Source: Sandaracinaceae bacterium
Lineage (GTDB): Bacteria > Myxococcota_A > Polyangia > Polyangiales > JADJQN01
DNA length: 64,000 bases
Direction of reading: 5' to 3'
Assembly (NCBI GenBank): GCA_016712745.1
Contig: JADJQN010000004.1
Coordinates: forward strand, 186,001-250,000
In this document: in pieces, positions 55,883 to 64,000 of the stretch
Layout of the letters: each line of letters opens with the position of its first letter
Position numbering within the stretch: position 1 is the first letter of the stretch
Program-made: the position numbers and the translations under genes
The notes under the pieces: generated by a model
Seen by the model: the letters and a program-made list of their open reading frames with translations, nothing else
What the model was told of the DNA's origin: nothing
The model's database searches: none

Positions 55883-58800
55883 ATGTTCGACTCAATTCTC
55901 AAAAAATTCATGGGCACGAAGCATGAGCGCGAGCTCAAGCGCCTCCGTCCGATGGTCAACGCCATCAACGAGGTCGAGGACCGCTATAAGAACCTCGACG
56001 ACGCAGCCCTCCAAGCGAAGACCGCAGAGTTCAAGCAAAAGCTCGAGAACGGCGCTCCACTCGCTGACCTGATTGTGCCGGCCTTCGCAACCGCGCGCGA
56101 AGCGAGCAAGCGCGTGCTCGGGATGCGCCACTACGACGTGCAGCTCATCGGCGGTCTCAATTTGCACAACGGCCGAATCGCCGAGATGAAGACCGGCGAA
56201 GGCAAGACGCTCATGGCGACGCTCGCCTGCTACTTGAACGCGCTCGAGGGCAAAGGCGTTCACGTGGTCACCGTCAACGACTACCTCGCCAAGCGCGACG
56301 CTGAATGGATGGGGCGCCTTTACGGCTTCCTCGGCATGACAACCGGCACGGTGGTTCATTCGCAACGCGACGCCGACAAGAAGCGCGCATACCGCTGCGA
56401 CATCACCTACGGCCAGAACAACGAGTTTGGCTTCGACTACCTGCGCGACAACATGAAGTTCAGCATCTTCGACTACGCGCAGCGGGAGCTACACTACGCG
56501 ATCGTCGATGAAGTCGACTCCATCTTGATCGATGAGGCCCGCACGCCGCTCATCATCAGTGGTCCTGGCGAGACGGCCAGCGCAAAGTACATCGCCATCA
56601 ACGAGATCATTCCGCGTCTTCGCAAAGACGAGCACTACACCGTCGACGAAAAGGCCCATCAGGTCACGCTCACCGAAGAAGGCATCGAGCGCGCTCAGCG
56701 CGTCGTCTTTGAGCGCGGCCTCACCAAGATGGAGAACCTCTACGACCCGGTAAACCTGGAGACGCTGCACATCCTTCAGCAGGCGTTGCGCGCACACACT
56801 CTGTACAAGCGCGATCAGAACTACATGGTGACCGATGACCAGAAGGTCATGATCATCGATGAGTTCACGGGCCGCGCGTTGCCCGGTCGTCGTTGGTCCG
56901 ATGGCTTGCATCAGGCCGTCGAAGCCAAAGAAAACGTTCCGATTCAGGACGAGAACCGCACGCTTGCGACCATCTCCTTCCAGAATCTTTTCCGCCTCTA
57001 CAAGAAGCTCGCCGGCATGACCGGAACCGCCGACACGGAGGCGGGCGAGTTTCACTCGATCTACAAGTTGGACGTGAGCGTCATCCCGACCAACAAGCCC
57101 ATCCAACGCAAAGACTACGAAGACCTCGTCTACAAGACGGAGCGCGAAAAATTCAAAGCCGTCGTCGACGAAATTCTCGATTGTCGAGAGCGTGGGCAGC
57201 CCGTACTCGTCGGTACGACGAGCGTAGAAAAGTCCGACGCGCTTCATCGCATGCTCGACAAGTCGGGCGTGCCCCACAACGTCTTGAACGCCAAGCAGCA
57301 CGAACGCGAAGCGTATGTTGTTGCGCAAGCGGGTCGTAAGGGCGCCGTCACGGTCGCCACCAACATGGCGGGCCGAGGTACGGATATTCTGCTCGGCGGC
57401 AACGCGGAGATGATCGCGCGCTACGAGTTTATGCAGACGGCGACCGAGGAGCAGCGCGCCAACAAGGATGAGCTCGAGCGTTCAATTGCCGAATCGACCG
57501 AGCGCTTCCGCGCAACGTGCGAGGCGGAGAAAAAGGAAGTCATCGACGCCGGTGGCCTTCACATCCTTGGTACCGAGCGTCACGAATCACGTCGTATCGA
57601 CAACCAGCTGCGTGGTCGTGGCGGTCGTCAGGGTGATCCCGGTTCATCGCGTTTCTTCCTCTCCCTTGAGGACGATCTCATGCGCATTTTCGCGGGTGAG
57701 CGCATTCAAGTCTTGATGGATCGCCTCGGCATGGAGGAGGGCGTTCCGATCGAGCATCCTTGGGTCACCAAGGCCGTCGAGAACGCGCAGACCAAAGTCG
57801 AAGAACGCAACTTCGATAGCCGTAAACAGTTGCTCGAGTACGACGACGTCATGAACCAGCAGCGCAAGAGCATCTACGCTCTGCGTCGCCAGGTCCTTGA
57901 AGGACTCTACCGTTCGATGCCGACTGAGGAGCAAGCCAAGAAGGGCGCTGTTCCGACGCGTGTCGTCGACACCATCGATGACTCACTCGCGCAGAAGGCC
58001 AAGCCCATCCTCGAAGAGATGGTGAAGCTCGCTGCTGCGCCGCCTCCCACGGACCCATCGCCCGACGCGATGAAGTCCTATCGCGACAACGCGCTCAACA
58101 AAACCATCCCGATGCTTACCAGCATCAACCCCGACATTCTCGAGCAGTGGGTTTACCGCGAGTTCGGGTGCCGCATTCCGCTTCATAAGTTCGCAAGCGA
58201 TCCCAAGGCCGCACTTGCTCACCTCGAAAACGAAGTGGCGATGTCGCTCACCGAGCAACGGGAGCGTTTGCTTGATCTTGCCGACGAGCTCGTCAGCGTT
58301 CTTGTCGAGCGCGCATGCCCTCAGAAGAAGCATTTTGAAGATTGGGACGTTGCCGGTCTTGCACGCGCATACGACGAGCAGTTCGGAGTGCCGGCGACGG
58401 GACTCGACAAGATTAACGATGTGGAGCTGATGGCGCAGAAGCTCTACACCGATGTCGAAGCGATCCTGAGCAAGCGCGAGCAAGAGTTCGGATCTCTCTT
58501 GTTTTTGAGGGTATTCCGCAATTTCTACCTTCAAGAGATCGACCGTCAATGGATCGATCATCTTCAGAATATGGAGCAGTTGCGCGATGGCATCCATTTG
58601 CGCGGCTATGGCCAGCGCGATCCGAAGAAGGAATACAAGAAGGAAGGCTTCGACCTCTTCATGCAGATGGCCGAGAGCGTGAAGTCGAGCGTCGCCTCGA
58701 ATATGTTCCGCTTTCAGCTTCAGCGCGAAGAAGACGTCGAGCGCATCGAGGAGCAACGTCGCAAGGCGATCGAAGCTCAGCAGAAGCGCATTCGCGCAAG

Positions 58801-59077
58801 CCATGTGGAAGCACCGACAGCCGGCGGAGAGTCCGCGGACAATCCCAAGGCGTCGCTAGCGCCGCCGCCTCAGCCACAAGGCGCGCGTCGCTCCGGTGCT
58901 CCCGGGTCGATGTCCCCTCAAGGGCGTCCGCAAGGTTCGCCTTCCGCGCCGCCCAAAATCGAAACGGTTCGCCGCGACAAGCCCAAAGTCGGACGCAATG
59001 ATCCGTGTTGGTGTGGAAGCGGCAAGAAGTACAAGCAGTGTCACCTTGCCCAGGATACGGAGAGCGGCAATCCATGA
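55883..59077 (+). CDS. secA: Preprotein translocase ATPase SecA
   Basis: The protein has 1064 residues, longer than the usual 850-900 because of an Ala/Pro-containing insertion near residues 690-740. Walker A is MKTGEGKT (about 102-109), the DEAD-like VDEVDSILIDEARTPLI is near 210, and the GRGGRQGDPGSS helicase motif near 575. A low-complexity Pro/Gly/Ser tail precedes the zinc site C1042-x-C1044-x8-C1053-H1054. It drives secretion through SecYEG. argJ overlaps its stop codon (ATGA). Confidence 0.95.
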   Translation: MFDSILKKFMGTKHERELKRLRPMVNAINEVEDRYKNLDDAALQAKTAEFKQKLENGAPLADLIVPAFATAREASKRVLGMRHYDVQLIGGLNLHNGRIAEMKTGEGKTLMATLACYLNALEGKGVHVVTVNDYLAKRDAEWMGRLYGFLGMTTGTVVHSQRDADKKRAYRCDITYGQNNEFGFDYLRDNMKFSIFDYAQRELHYAIVDEVDSILIDEARTPLIISGPGETASAKYIAINEIIPRLRKDEHYTVDEKAHQVTLTEEGIERAQRVVFERGLTKMENLYDPVNLETLHILQQALRAHTLYKRDQNYMVTDDQKVMIIDEFTGRALPGRRWSDGLHQAVEAKENVPIQDENRTLATISFQNLFRLYKKLAGMTGTADTEAGEFHSIYKLDVSVIPTNKPIQRKDYEDLVYKTEREKFKAVVDEILDCRERGQPVLVGTTSVEKSDALHRMLDKSGVPHNVLNAKQHEREAYVVAQAGRKGAVTVATNMAGRGTDILLGGNAEMIARYEFMQTATEEQRANKDELERSIAESTERFRATCEAEKKEVIDAGGLHILGTERHESRRIDNQLRGRGGRQGDPGSSRFFLSLEDDLMRIFAGERIQVLMDRLGMEEGVPIEHPWVTKAVENAQTKVEERNFDSRKQLLEYDDVMNQQRKSIYALRRQVLEGLYRSMPTEEQAKKGAVPTRVVDTIDDSLAQKAKPILEEMVKLAAAPPPTDPSPDAMKSYRDNALNKTIPMLTSINPDILEQWVYREFGCRIPLHKFASDPKAALAHLENEVAMSLTEQRERLLDLADELVSVLVERACPQKKHFEDWDVAGLARAYDEQFGVPATGLDKINDVELMAQKLYTDVEAILSKREQEFGSLLFLRVFRNFYLQEIDRQWIDHLQNMEQLRDGIHLRGYGQRDPKKEYKKEGFDLFMQMAESVKSSVASNMFRFQLQREEDVERIEEQRRKAIEAQQKRIRASHVEAPTAGGESADNPKASLAPPPQPQGARRSGAPGSMSPQGRPQGSPSAPPKIETVRRDKPKVGRNDPCWCGSGKKYKQCHLAQDTESGNP

Positions 59078-60276
59078 AGAGCAACGCGTCTGTGCGTGCG
59101 GTTTCGGGTTTTAGATTTGCAGCAGTAGACGCGGGGATTCGCAAGCGAGCAGCGCTCGATGTCGCGCTGATCGTTGCGGACCGGCCGGTGCCGACCGCGG
59201 CTGTGTTCACGACCAACCGCGTTCAAGCGGCGCCCGTGCGCGTTGCTCGTGATCGTTTGAAGAAGGGGCGCGCGCAAGCAGTCCTCGTGAACGCTGGCTG
59301 TGCGAATGCGTGCACTGGCAAGCCCGGAACCGCGGCCACGCTCAAGAGCACGGCGGCCATCGCGAAAGCGCTTGGCATCGCACCTGGCCTTGTTTTACCG
59401 GCCTCGACGGGCGTCATCGGACAGCTGTTGCCCGCCGCTAAAATCGTAAAGAACGCTAACGCACTCATTCTCGATCTTTCATCGAGCAACGTGGACGCAT
59501 TCAGTCACGCTATTCTCACGACCGACCGCGGACCCAAAGTCGCGCGTGCAACCGTGAAGCTCGGTAAGGTCACTGTTTCACTTCTCGGCATCGCCAAGGG
59601 TGCGGGCATGATTCATCCGAACATGGCGACGACCCTCGGCTTCGTTGTGACCGACGCCAAAATCTCTGCGCCCGTCCTGCGTCGCGCCTTACGCTCTGCC
59701 GCCGATGGCAGCTTCAACGCGGTCACGGTTGACGGGGACACAAGCACCAACGATACGCTCGTCGCAATGGCCTCCGGTGACGCTGGCAACGTGGCAATCA
59801 AAGCAGGCGATGCCAATTTCGTACGCTTCGAAGACGCACTCACCGAGGTTCTCTGCTCGCTTGCGGCGCAGATTGTCGCCGACGGCGAAGGCGCCGAGCA
59901 CACGGTCGGCATCGAAGTCACGGGCGCGCGTACGAAGACGAATGCAATGACCGTCGCGCGCACTATCGCCACGAGCAATCTGGTCAAGACTGCTCTTTAC
60001 GGCAAGGATCCGAACTGGGGCCGCATCCTCGCTGCGGCGGGTCGCTGCGGCGTAAAATTTGACGAAGCCGACACGGAAGTCCGCGTCGGTGACGTACTTA
60101 TCGTGAAGAAGGGCCTCGCTGTTGGCGCCGCTGCTGAGAAGAAAGCACACGACGTTATGACTCACGAGTCCTACACCATCTCGCTCAAGATCGGCCGCGG
60201 CAAACACGAGGCGCGCTATGTGACCTGCGATCTGGGTCATGAATACGTGCGCATTAACGCCGACTACCGATCCTGA
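59074..60276 (+). CDS. argJ: Bifunctional ornithine acetyltransferase / N-acetylglutamate synthase ArgJ
   Basis: The protein has 400 residues and an ATG overlapping the secA stop codon. The self-cleavage site lies in KGAGMIHPNMATTLGF, between Ala 185 and Thr 186; the Thr becomes the new nucleophile. Further family marks are TTNRVQAAPV near 46 and DGSFNAVTVDGDTSTNDT near 210. It transfers acetyl from acetylornithine to glutamate in arginine synthesis. The residue after MAT is T rather than the usual M. Coupling to secA is unusual but not unique. Confidence 0.93.
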   Translation: MKSNASVRAVSGFRFAAVDAGIRKRAALDVALIVADRPVPTAAVFTTNRVQAAPVRVARDRLKKGRAQAVLVNAGCANACTGKPGTAATLKSTAAIAKALGIAPGLVLPASTGVIGQLLPAAKIVKNANALILDLSSSNVDAFSHAILTTDRGPKVARATVKLGKVTVSLLGIAKGAGMIHPNMATTLGFVVTDAKISAPVLRRALRSAADGSFNAVTVDGDTSTNDTLVAMASGDAGNVAIKAGDANFVRFEDALTEVLCSLAAQIVADGEGAEHTVGIEVTGARTKTNAMTVARTIATSNLVKTALYGKDPNWGRILAAAGRCGVKFDEADTEVRVGDVLIVKKGLAVGAAAEKKAHDVMTHESYTISLKIGRGKHEARYVTCDLGHEYVRINADYRS

Positions 60277-60317
60277 CCGCTCGATTACTGGCGCGGGCAA
60301 GCGCGCTCTCCGTACCA

Positions 60318-61325
60318 TTGGGTGTGCGAAGCATTGCTGTTCTCACGTGCCTGATCTGCTTGGTCGGCTCGCTGGCCCGCGCGGACGCACGGCCGATGTG
60401 CGCCCGTGACGAAGCGCTTTCGGCCGCCGCGTCGGCTCTTCTCATGGGACCGCGTGATTTGTCGGCCGCATCAATCACGCACGCGCTGCGTGAAGCTGGA
60501 TCCGACGCGCCACTCGCGCACGCGATCGTTGTTCCCACCGATGGCTTGGTTGCGCTCCGCAATTGGATGACTGAGCTTTTGCGTACGACCGACGCGCCGT
60601 TGATTTGTGGCGACGCATCAAACGGGCGTGAGCGCTTGCGCGTGGTGAGCACCCGCGCCGGGTCGCTTGAATCCTCTCCGCAGCGTCCCGCTCAGTTTCG
60701 CGTCCGCGTCAGCGCACCCTTTCGCGACGCGCGCGCTGTTGCGCTCGACTCTCACGGCGGCGCGCACACGTTGGAGATAACCGGCACAGCCGACGAGCGC
60801 TTTGTCGTGGTCCCCGACGACCTTTCGAGTCCATTGCTTTTGCAACTCGTTGCCGTCGGTCCCCAAGGACCCCGACCGGTTGCCGAGCGCGCGATCGGTG
60901 CTTGGCGCGATGTTTCTGCGGCGGGAGATGCGGGCGCCTCTTTGGAAAGCCGCGTCGATGCCATGCGCGCCCGTGATCATCTATCCGCGCTCCGTCCCAA
61001 TCGACTCTTGCAGGAGGTCGCTGCGCGCCATGCTCGCTCCGTCTGCGAGAGCGGCCGCGTGGGGCACACTGTCGAGCCAGGCGCAGATCCCGAAGCACGT
61101 TTGCGCGCTCAAGGAATGGTCGCACGAGTGGTGGGCGAAACGGTCGCTCGCGCACGCGATAATGCCGCCGCATTTCAGTCATTTGTCGCGAGCCCCTCGC
61201 ATCACGCGACGCTCGCCGACCCGCGCTTTACCGATATTGGCGTAGCGAGCGAGTCGGACGCGCAAGGCCGGCAGTGCGTAGTCATCATGCTTGCGGCATG
61301 GCCGCGGATCGTCCCGGCGAACTAA
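60318..61325 (+). CDS. Secreted CAP/SCP-domain protein
   Basis: The protein has 335 residues from a TTG, or 333 from GTG 60324. The signal is VRSIAVLTCLICLVGSLARA. The C-terminal CAP domain has ARDHLSALRPNRLLQEVAARHARSVCESGRVGHT and FQSFVASPSHHATLADPRFTDIGVAS, the usual CAP sequence blocks. The N-terminal 170 residues hold an ordered beta-rich part with no known family. CAP proteins are secreted and often bind lipids or act as proteases or toxins; the role here is unknown. Confidence 0.85.
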   Translation: MGVRSIAVLTCLICLVGSLARADARPMCARDEALSAAASALLMGPRDLSAASITHALREAGSDAPLAHAIVVPTDGLVALRNWMTELLRTTDAPLICGDASNGRERLRVVSTRAGSLESSPQRPAQFRVRVSAPFRDARAVALDSHGGAHTLEITGTADERFVVVPDDLSSPLLLQLVAVGPQGPRPVAERAIGAWRDVSAAGDAGASLESRVDAMRARDHLSALRPNRLLQEVAARHARSVCESGRVGHTVEPGADPEARLRAQGMVARVVGETVARARDNAAAFQSFVASPSHHATLADPRFTDIGVASESDAQGRQCVVIMLAAWPRIVPAN

Positions 61326-62338
61326 GCGACCGCGCCGGTGCCGTCGAGCTCGTGCGCGCGCGCAGTGGCAAGCAACTGTGCAATGGCAATTGCCGCCGCC
61401 GTTGCGAAGACGGAGCCGCCGATTGCAATCGTCGCGAGCTCGGGACCAATGAATGTTGAAAGCGCGTCGCCTCGAATCGGCCATGCGCGCAGAGCAACGA
61501 CCGTCGTTGAGTACGCCGCATACCAAGCGAGGAACGCCAAGCCCCACCACTGGCACCCGCCCGTACTGCCCGAACCCATGTATGCGAGGAGCGACAGAAT
61601 AGTAAGCATGGCCAGTGCCCCGCCGAGCAAGGTTGGCACGAACGTTTGTCATTGCGTTTCGAACGAGAGGAAGCGTGTCGTAACGCCTCCCGCAATCAAC
61701 CATGCTGCGCAACTTGCAATACCGATGCCGGCCAAGAGTCGCGCTCGCTTGGAGCCGCGATGAAACGCGCGGAAGCCAAGGGCAGCCGAAAGCCAACACA
61801 CTGAAACGGTCAGCCAGGCAAACGCTGCCGGTACGCCCCAGACCAACGCAGTGCTCGTCGTCGCGAGCAATCCCGCGGTGGCCACTCCGCCCGCAAGGAT
61901 CGCGCGCGAGCGATAACTCATGTTCCACACGCCGATCACGGCAAGAGAAAGCGTGGCAGCGGAGACGACAAAGCTCGCAACGCTCGCGCCCCCCAATAAG
62001 AAGCTCGCAACGGCGCCGCCGACGCCCGCGCCCACCAGCGCGCGACGGAACACGCGGCGCCCAGGCTCGCTCGGGATCATGTTCTTGCGAAGGATCTCCG
62101 AAGCAAGCTTGGGCGGCCTGCAGCTGAGCTTTGGCGCCATGCTCACAGGCAACGTGTCGCCCGGCGGAATCGACAGCGCTGGCATATCCAAAAGCACGGG
62201 CATCGGCGTGAGCGATGCGCGCGTGATGGCAGCCATCGTCATGTCCGGTGTCTCAGTTATCCCCGCGGGCAGTTCGCGGACTCCGCTAGTACTAGCGTGG
62301 TCGCGAAGAGGCGCGGGTTTGGGTTCTGGGGGGGCCAT
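61322..62338 (-). pseudogene. Membrane protein interrupted by an in-frame TGA
   Basis: Two parts lie in the same frame. The first (61649-62338) has a Pro-rich soluble region and four or five membrane helices and ends LSFETQ-stop. The second (61322-61639) continues with VPTLLGGALAMLTILSLLAYMG and two to three more helices. Only a TGA and three codons (Q-T-F) separate them. A single change TGG to TGA (Trp to stop) would explain the break; the parent gene would encode about 337 residues. It could also be two separate genes, as the second has its own GTG. No family recognised. Confidence 0.6.
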
Positions 62339-62845
62339 CGTGGGGACGGCCTGAGCATACCAAACGCTCAGCCATCGTCACGTGGACGCTGCAGCAGGCC
62401 TTGCGCGGTCCCGCGACAGGAATGTCATGGCTCGACGCGCTCTTGGGACCCAATCTGCCGAGATTCGGATACGACGCCACGGCGTATTGGTTATGATTTC
62501 AACAACTTGCGGTGCTGGTTAAGGCCCTGGCACCCCGATTGCTACATAGCCCCGTAGAGCTTGCTTACTTTTGCTTCGACTAGCGGTCTCCTACGTACTT
62601 ATCAGCAGTAATAGTAGTGACCAAATGCAGTCTTGATGCCTGCAGTTCTAATACCTGCAGGTTTGCTGACTTAGGTCTCGCACGGATTCTAGCTTGCCCG
62701 CTCGCTTCCTAACGTGACCCGTTTTGATGCTTGGCTTGTCTTTCTTTTCCTTACTTATCTCTATTCGACCTAACGCCTGTAGACGCAACTGCTGAAGGGG
62801 CGTTTTTCTTCCATCAATCCGCTTACCAACGCTATTGTCGCCTCC
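62339..62845. other. 507-bp gap without a gene
   Basis: The left 140 bp are normal in composition and should hold the promoter of the divergent membrane protein gene. From about 62482 the sequence becomes rich in T and C, with little GC periodicity. A short hairpin CCTGCAG-8 nt-CTGCAGG lies at 62639-62661. The pyrimidine-rich stretch at 62730-62770 (TTTCTTTTCC) and the last 100 bp may form a long leader of the lipoprotein gene. No conserved RNA family, tRNA or riboswitch was recognised. Confidence 0.5.
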
Positions 62846-63280
62846 ATGGCGAAGGCGTTCAGCGTGATTTTGCTCAGTTCGGCCCTCTGCTCGTGTGCTG
62901 CGTTGCACGATGACATGGAGAGGGCCGAGGGAAGCTTCGAGCTCGCACGCTACGAAGATAGTGTGGTTTGGCTCGATGAGCTTGAGGTGCAAACGCCCTC
63001 GATGGATCAGGATATGCGCGCCAAGTTCTACTACTTGCGCGGAATGGCTGCCTTCCGGCTCGGCAATCGTCCTGACGCGCTGCACTATTTGGCTCTCGCT
63101 CGCGAAGTGGCCGGGCCTCGCAATCAAGGCCTGCGCAGCGAATGGAGCGCAAACCTCCGTCGTACCATCGCCGAAATCCTTCCTGAGGAGGGCGGTAACG
63201 CGAACGACGATATCGAAAATGAACGGCCAAACACCGTCGATCACGAACGGTTGCCTGGGCGTTCCTATGTCGATGAATAA
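62846..63280 (+). CDS. Small TPR-like lipoprotein
   Basis: The protein has 144 residues. The signal MAKAFSVILLSSALCSCAAL ends in lipobox ALCSC. The body is helical with a TPR-like pair: RAEGSFELARYEDSVVWLDELE and FYYLRGMAAFRLGNRPDALHYLALA. It is followed after 61 bp by lolA and is likely co-transcribed with it. Its export would itself depend on the Lol pathway. The function is unknown. Confidence 0.75.
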   Translation: MAKAFSVILLSSALCSCAALHDDMERAEGSFELARYEDSVVWLDELEVQTPSMDQDMRAKFYYLRGMAAFRLGNRPDALHYLALAREVAGPRNQGLRSEWSANLRRTIAEILPEEGGNANDDIENERPNTVDHERLPGRSYVDE

Positions 63281-63341
63281 GCCAGCTCTCCTACGTGTCG
63301 ATCTGTCGACTGTTGCCCCGAGCGAGCCTGAGGAGAGTCCA

Positions 63342-64000
63342 ATGAAATCCGTAGCTCCGAATCACCGTCGTTCGTTGCGCAAACGAGCATCGATGTTGGT
63401 TGCGGTTTCGCTATCGGTCGCGTTCGCTTTGCTCACGCTGCACGCGCGCGGATACGCCCAGAATCCTCCGGCGGGACCACGACTCACCGCAGCCGTCGTG
63501 GCCGCACGGGTACAAACCTTCTACGACCAGGTCCAGGACATGGACGCGCGCTTCTGTCAGACCTACCGCAACAAGCTCTACGATCGATTGGATCGTTCGT
63601 GCGGTCACGTTGTCTTTCACAAACCCGGGCAGATGCGTTGGGATTACGATCCGCCGAGCGGCAAGATTCTTGTCAGCGATGGTACGCGCATTCAAATCTT
63701 TGAGCCCGGCGGACAAGGCACGCCCGGGCAAGTTGCGGAGGTCCCGCTCGCGCAGTCCGAGCTTCCGCAGGCGCTTTCGTTCCTCACGGGAACCGGGCGA
63801 ATGGAAGAGCAGTTCACATTGCGCTTGCTCAACGCGGCACGTGAAGGCTTTCCCAATGGGGATGTTCTCGAGCTCACGCCGCGTCACGCCAATCCTCACT
63901 TCGCGCGCATCCAGCTTTACGTGACGCGCGTGCAAGTCGGCCAAGCGACCGCGGGAGTGGTTGATCGCGTGCTCATCCTCGAGCACACCGGCAACCGCAA
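63342..64000 (+). CDS. lolA: Outer-membrane lipoprotein carrier LolA, 3' partial
   Basis: The frame runs off the window end. ATG 63342 has AGGAG 6 bases upstream; an in-frame ATG at 63273 overlaps the previous stop codon but lacks a ribosome site. A signal peptide (ASMLVAVSLSVAFALLTLHARGYAQ) precedes the mature part with VQTFYDQVQDMDARFCQTYRN and the LolA segment KPGQMRWDYDPPSGKILVSDG. LolA carries lipoproteins across the periplasm to the outer membrane, which suits the many lipoproteins of this window. Confidence 0.88.
   Translation, partial: MKSVAPNHRRSLRKRASMLVAVSLSVAFALLTLHARGYAQNPPAGPRLTAAVVAARVQTFYDQVQDMDARFCQTYRNKLYDRLDRSCGHVVFHKPGQMRWDYDPPSGKILVSDGTRIQIFEPGGQGTPGQVAEVPLAQSELPQALSFLTGTGRMEEQFTLRLLNAAREGFPNGDVLELTPRHANPHFARIQLYVTRVQVGQATAGVVDRVLILEHTGNR

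Noticed and set aside
61640..61660. Selenocysteine reading of the in-frame TGA
   Set aside because: No SECIS-like hairpin was seen after the TGA, the position is in a membrane-protein loop, and no selenoprotein family fits.
62339..62845. tRNA or CRISPR in the gap
   Set aside because: No T-loop consensus, no cloverleaf and no regularly spaced direct repeats were found.

Overview
The window looks like chromosomal DNA of a Myxococcota-type (deltaproteobacterial) organism. By eye the GC content is moderately high. It holds many secreted lipoproteins with Asp/Ala/Gly-rich tethers after the lipobox, MopE-like Cys/Asp repeats, DUF1554, vWA, heme/PD40 and TPR proteins, and a gliding-type ABC cassette. 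No rRNA, tRNA, CRISPR array or prophage is visible. The lineage is an inference from gene content; no 16S or other marker was compared.

Layout. 1-3.6 kb: the end of a secreted Cys-rich alpha/beta hydrolase, a lipoprotein and a broken sterol-desaturase-like gene beside a palindromic repeat. 3.6-8.3 kb (minus): a four-gene ABC operon (ATPase, permease, GldG-like, DUF4340). 8.4-14.7 kb: a cupredoxin lipoprotein, an extensin-family peptidase-fold protein, a 1093-residue Cys/Asp repeat lipoprotein and a TetR regulator. 14.9-16.1 kb: a DUF1554 lipoprotein. 16.1-21.8 kb (minus): a second ABC-2 operon with two ATPases, three permeases and a degenerate PP2C-like protein. 21.8-27.6 kb: lipoproteins (vWA; heme c plus PD40 propeller plus Cys knot) and a REP-associated tyrosine transposase (RAYT) between inverted repeats. 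27.6-29.6 kb: CstA. 29.7-37.2 kb (plus): DUF58 (frameshifted), transglutaminase, MoxR ATPase, a TPR exoprotein and an RlmL-type RNA methyltransferase, tightly packed or overlapping.

37.2-45.7 kb: a TonB-dependent receptor translationally coupled to a propeller-like lipoprotein, an SGNH lipoprotein, a TPR protein, a GH18-like lipoprotein and a small Cys-rich lipoprotein. 45.8-49.2 kb: a lipoprotein, a BolA-Grx4 iron-sulfur pair divergent from an ECF sigma/ChrR-type anti-sigma pair, then fabD. 49.3-54.2 kb: a frameshifted PSI-repeat lipoprotein and a minus-strand run fur, then a cytochrome c-FTR1 fusion, then a TMTC-like O-glycosyltransferase. 54.3-61.3 kb: a membrane protein, secA, argJ and a CAP-domain protein. 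61.3-64 kb: a membrane protein interrupted by an in-frame stop, about 500 bp without a gene, a small lipoprotein, and lolA running off the end.

Three threads tie the window together. First, lipoprotein biogenesis and surface display: at least eight lipoproteins share an acidic tether, and SecA and LolA are encoded nearby. Second, iron and Fe-S homeostasis: Fur, FTR1-cytochrome c, BolA-Grx4 and possibly the TonB receptor. Third, a family of GGGGAC-core inverted repeats that includes both the ends of the RAYT unit and a 72-bp palindrome next to a broken gene. Four genes are broken by single-base changes, three of them at short homopolymers, so either real gene decay or assembly indels must be considered.
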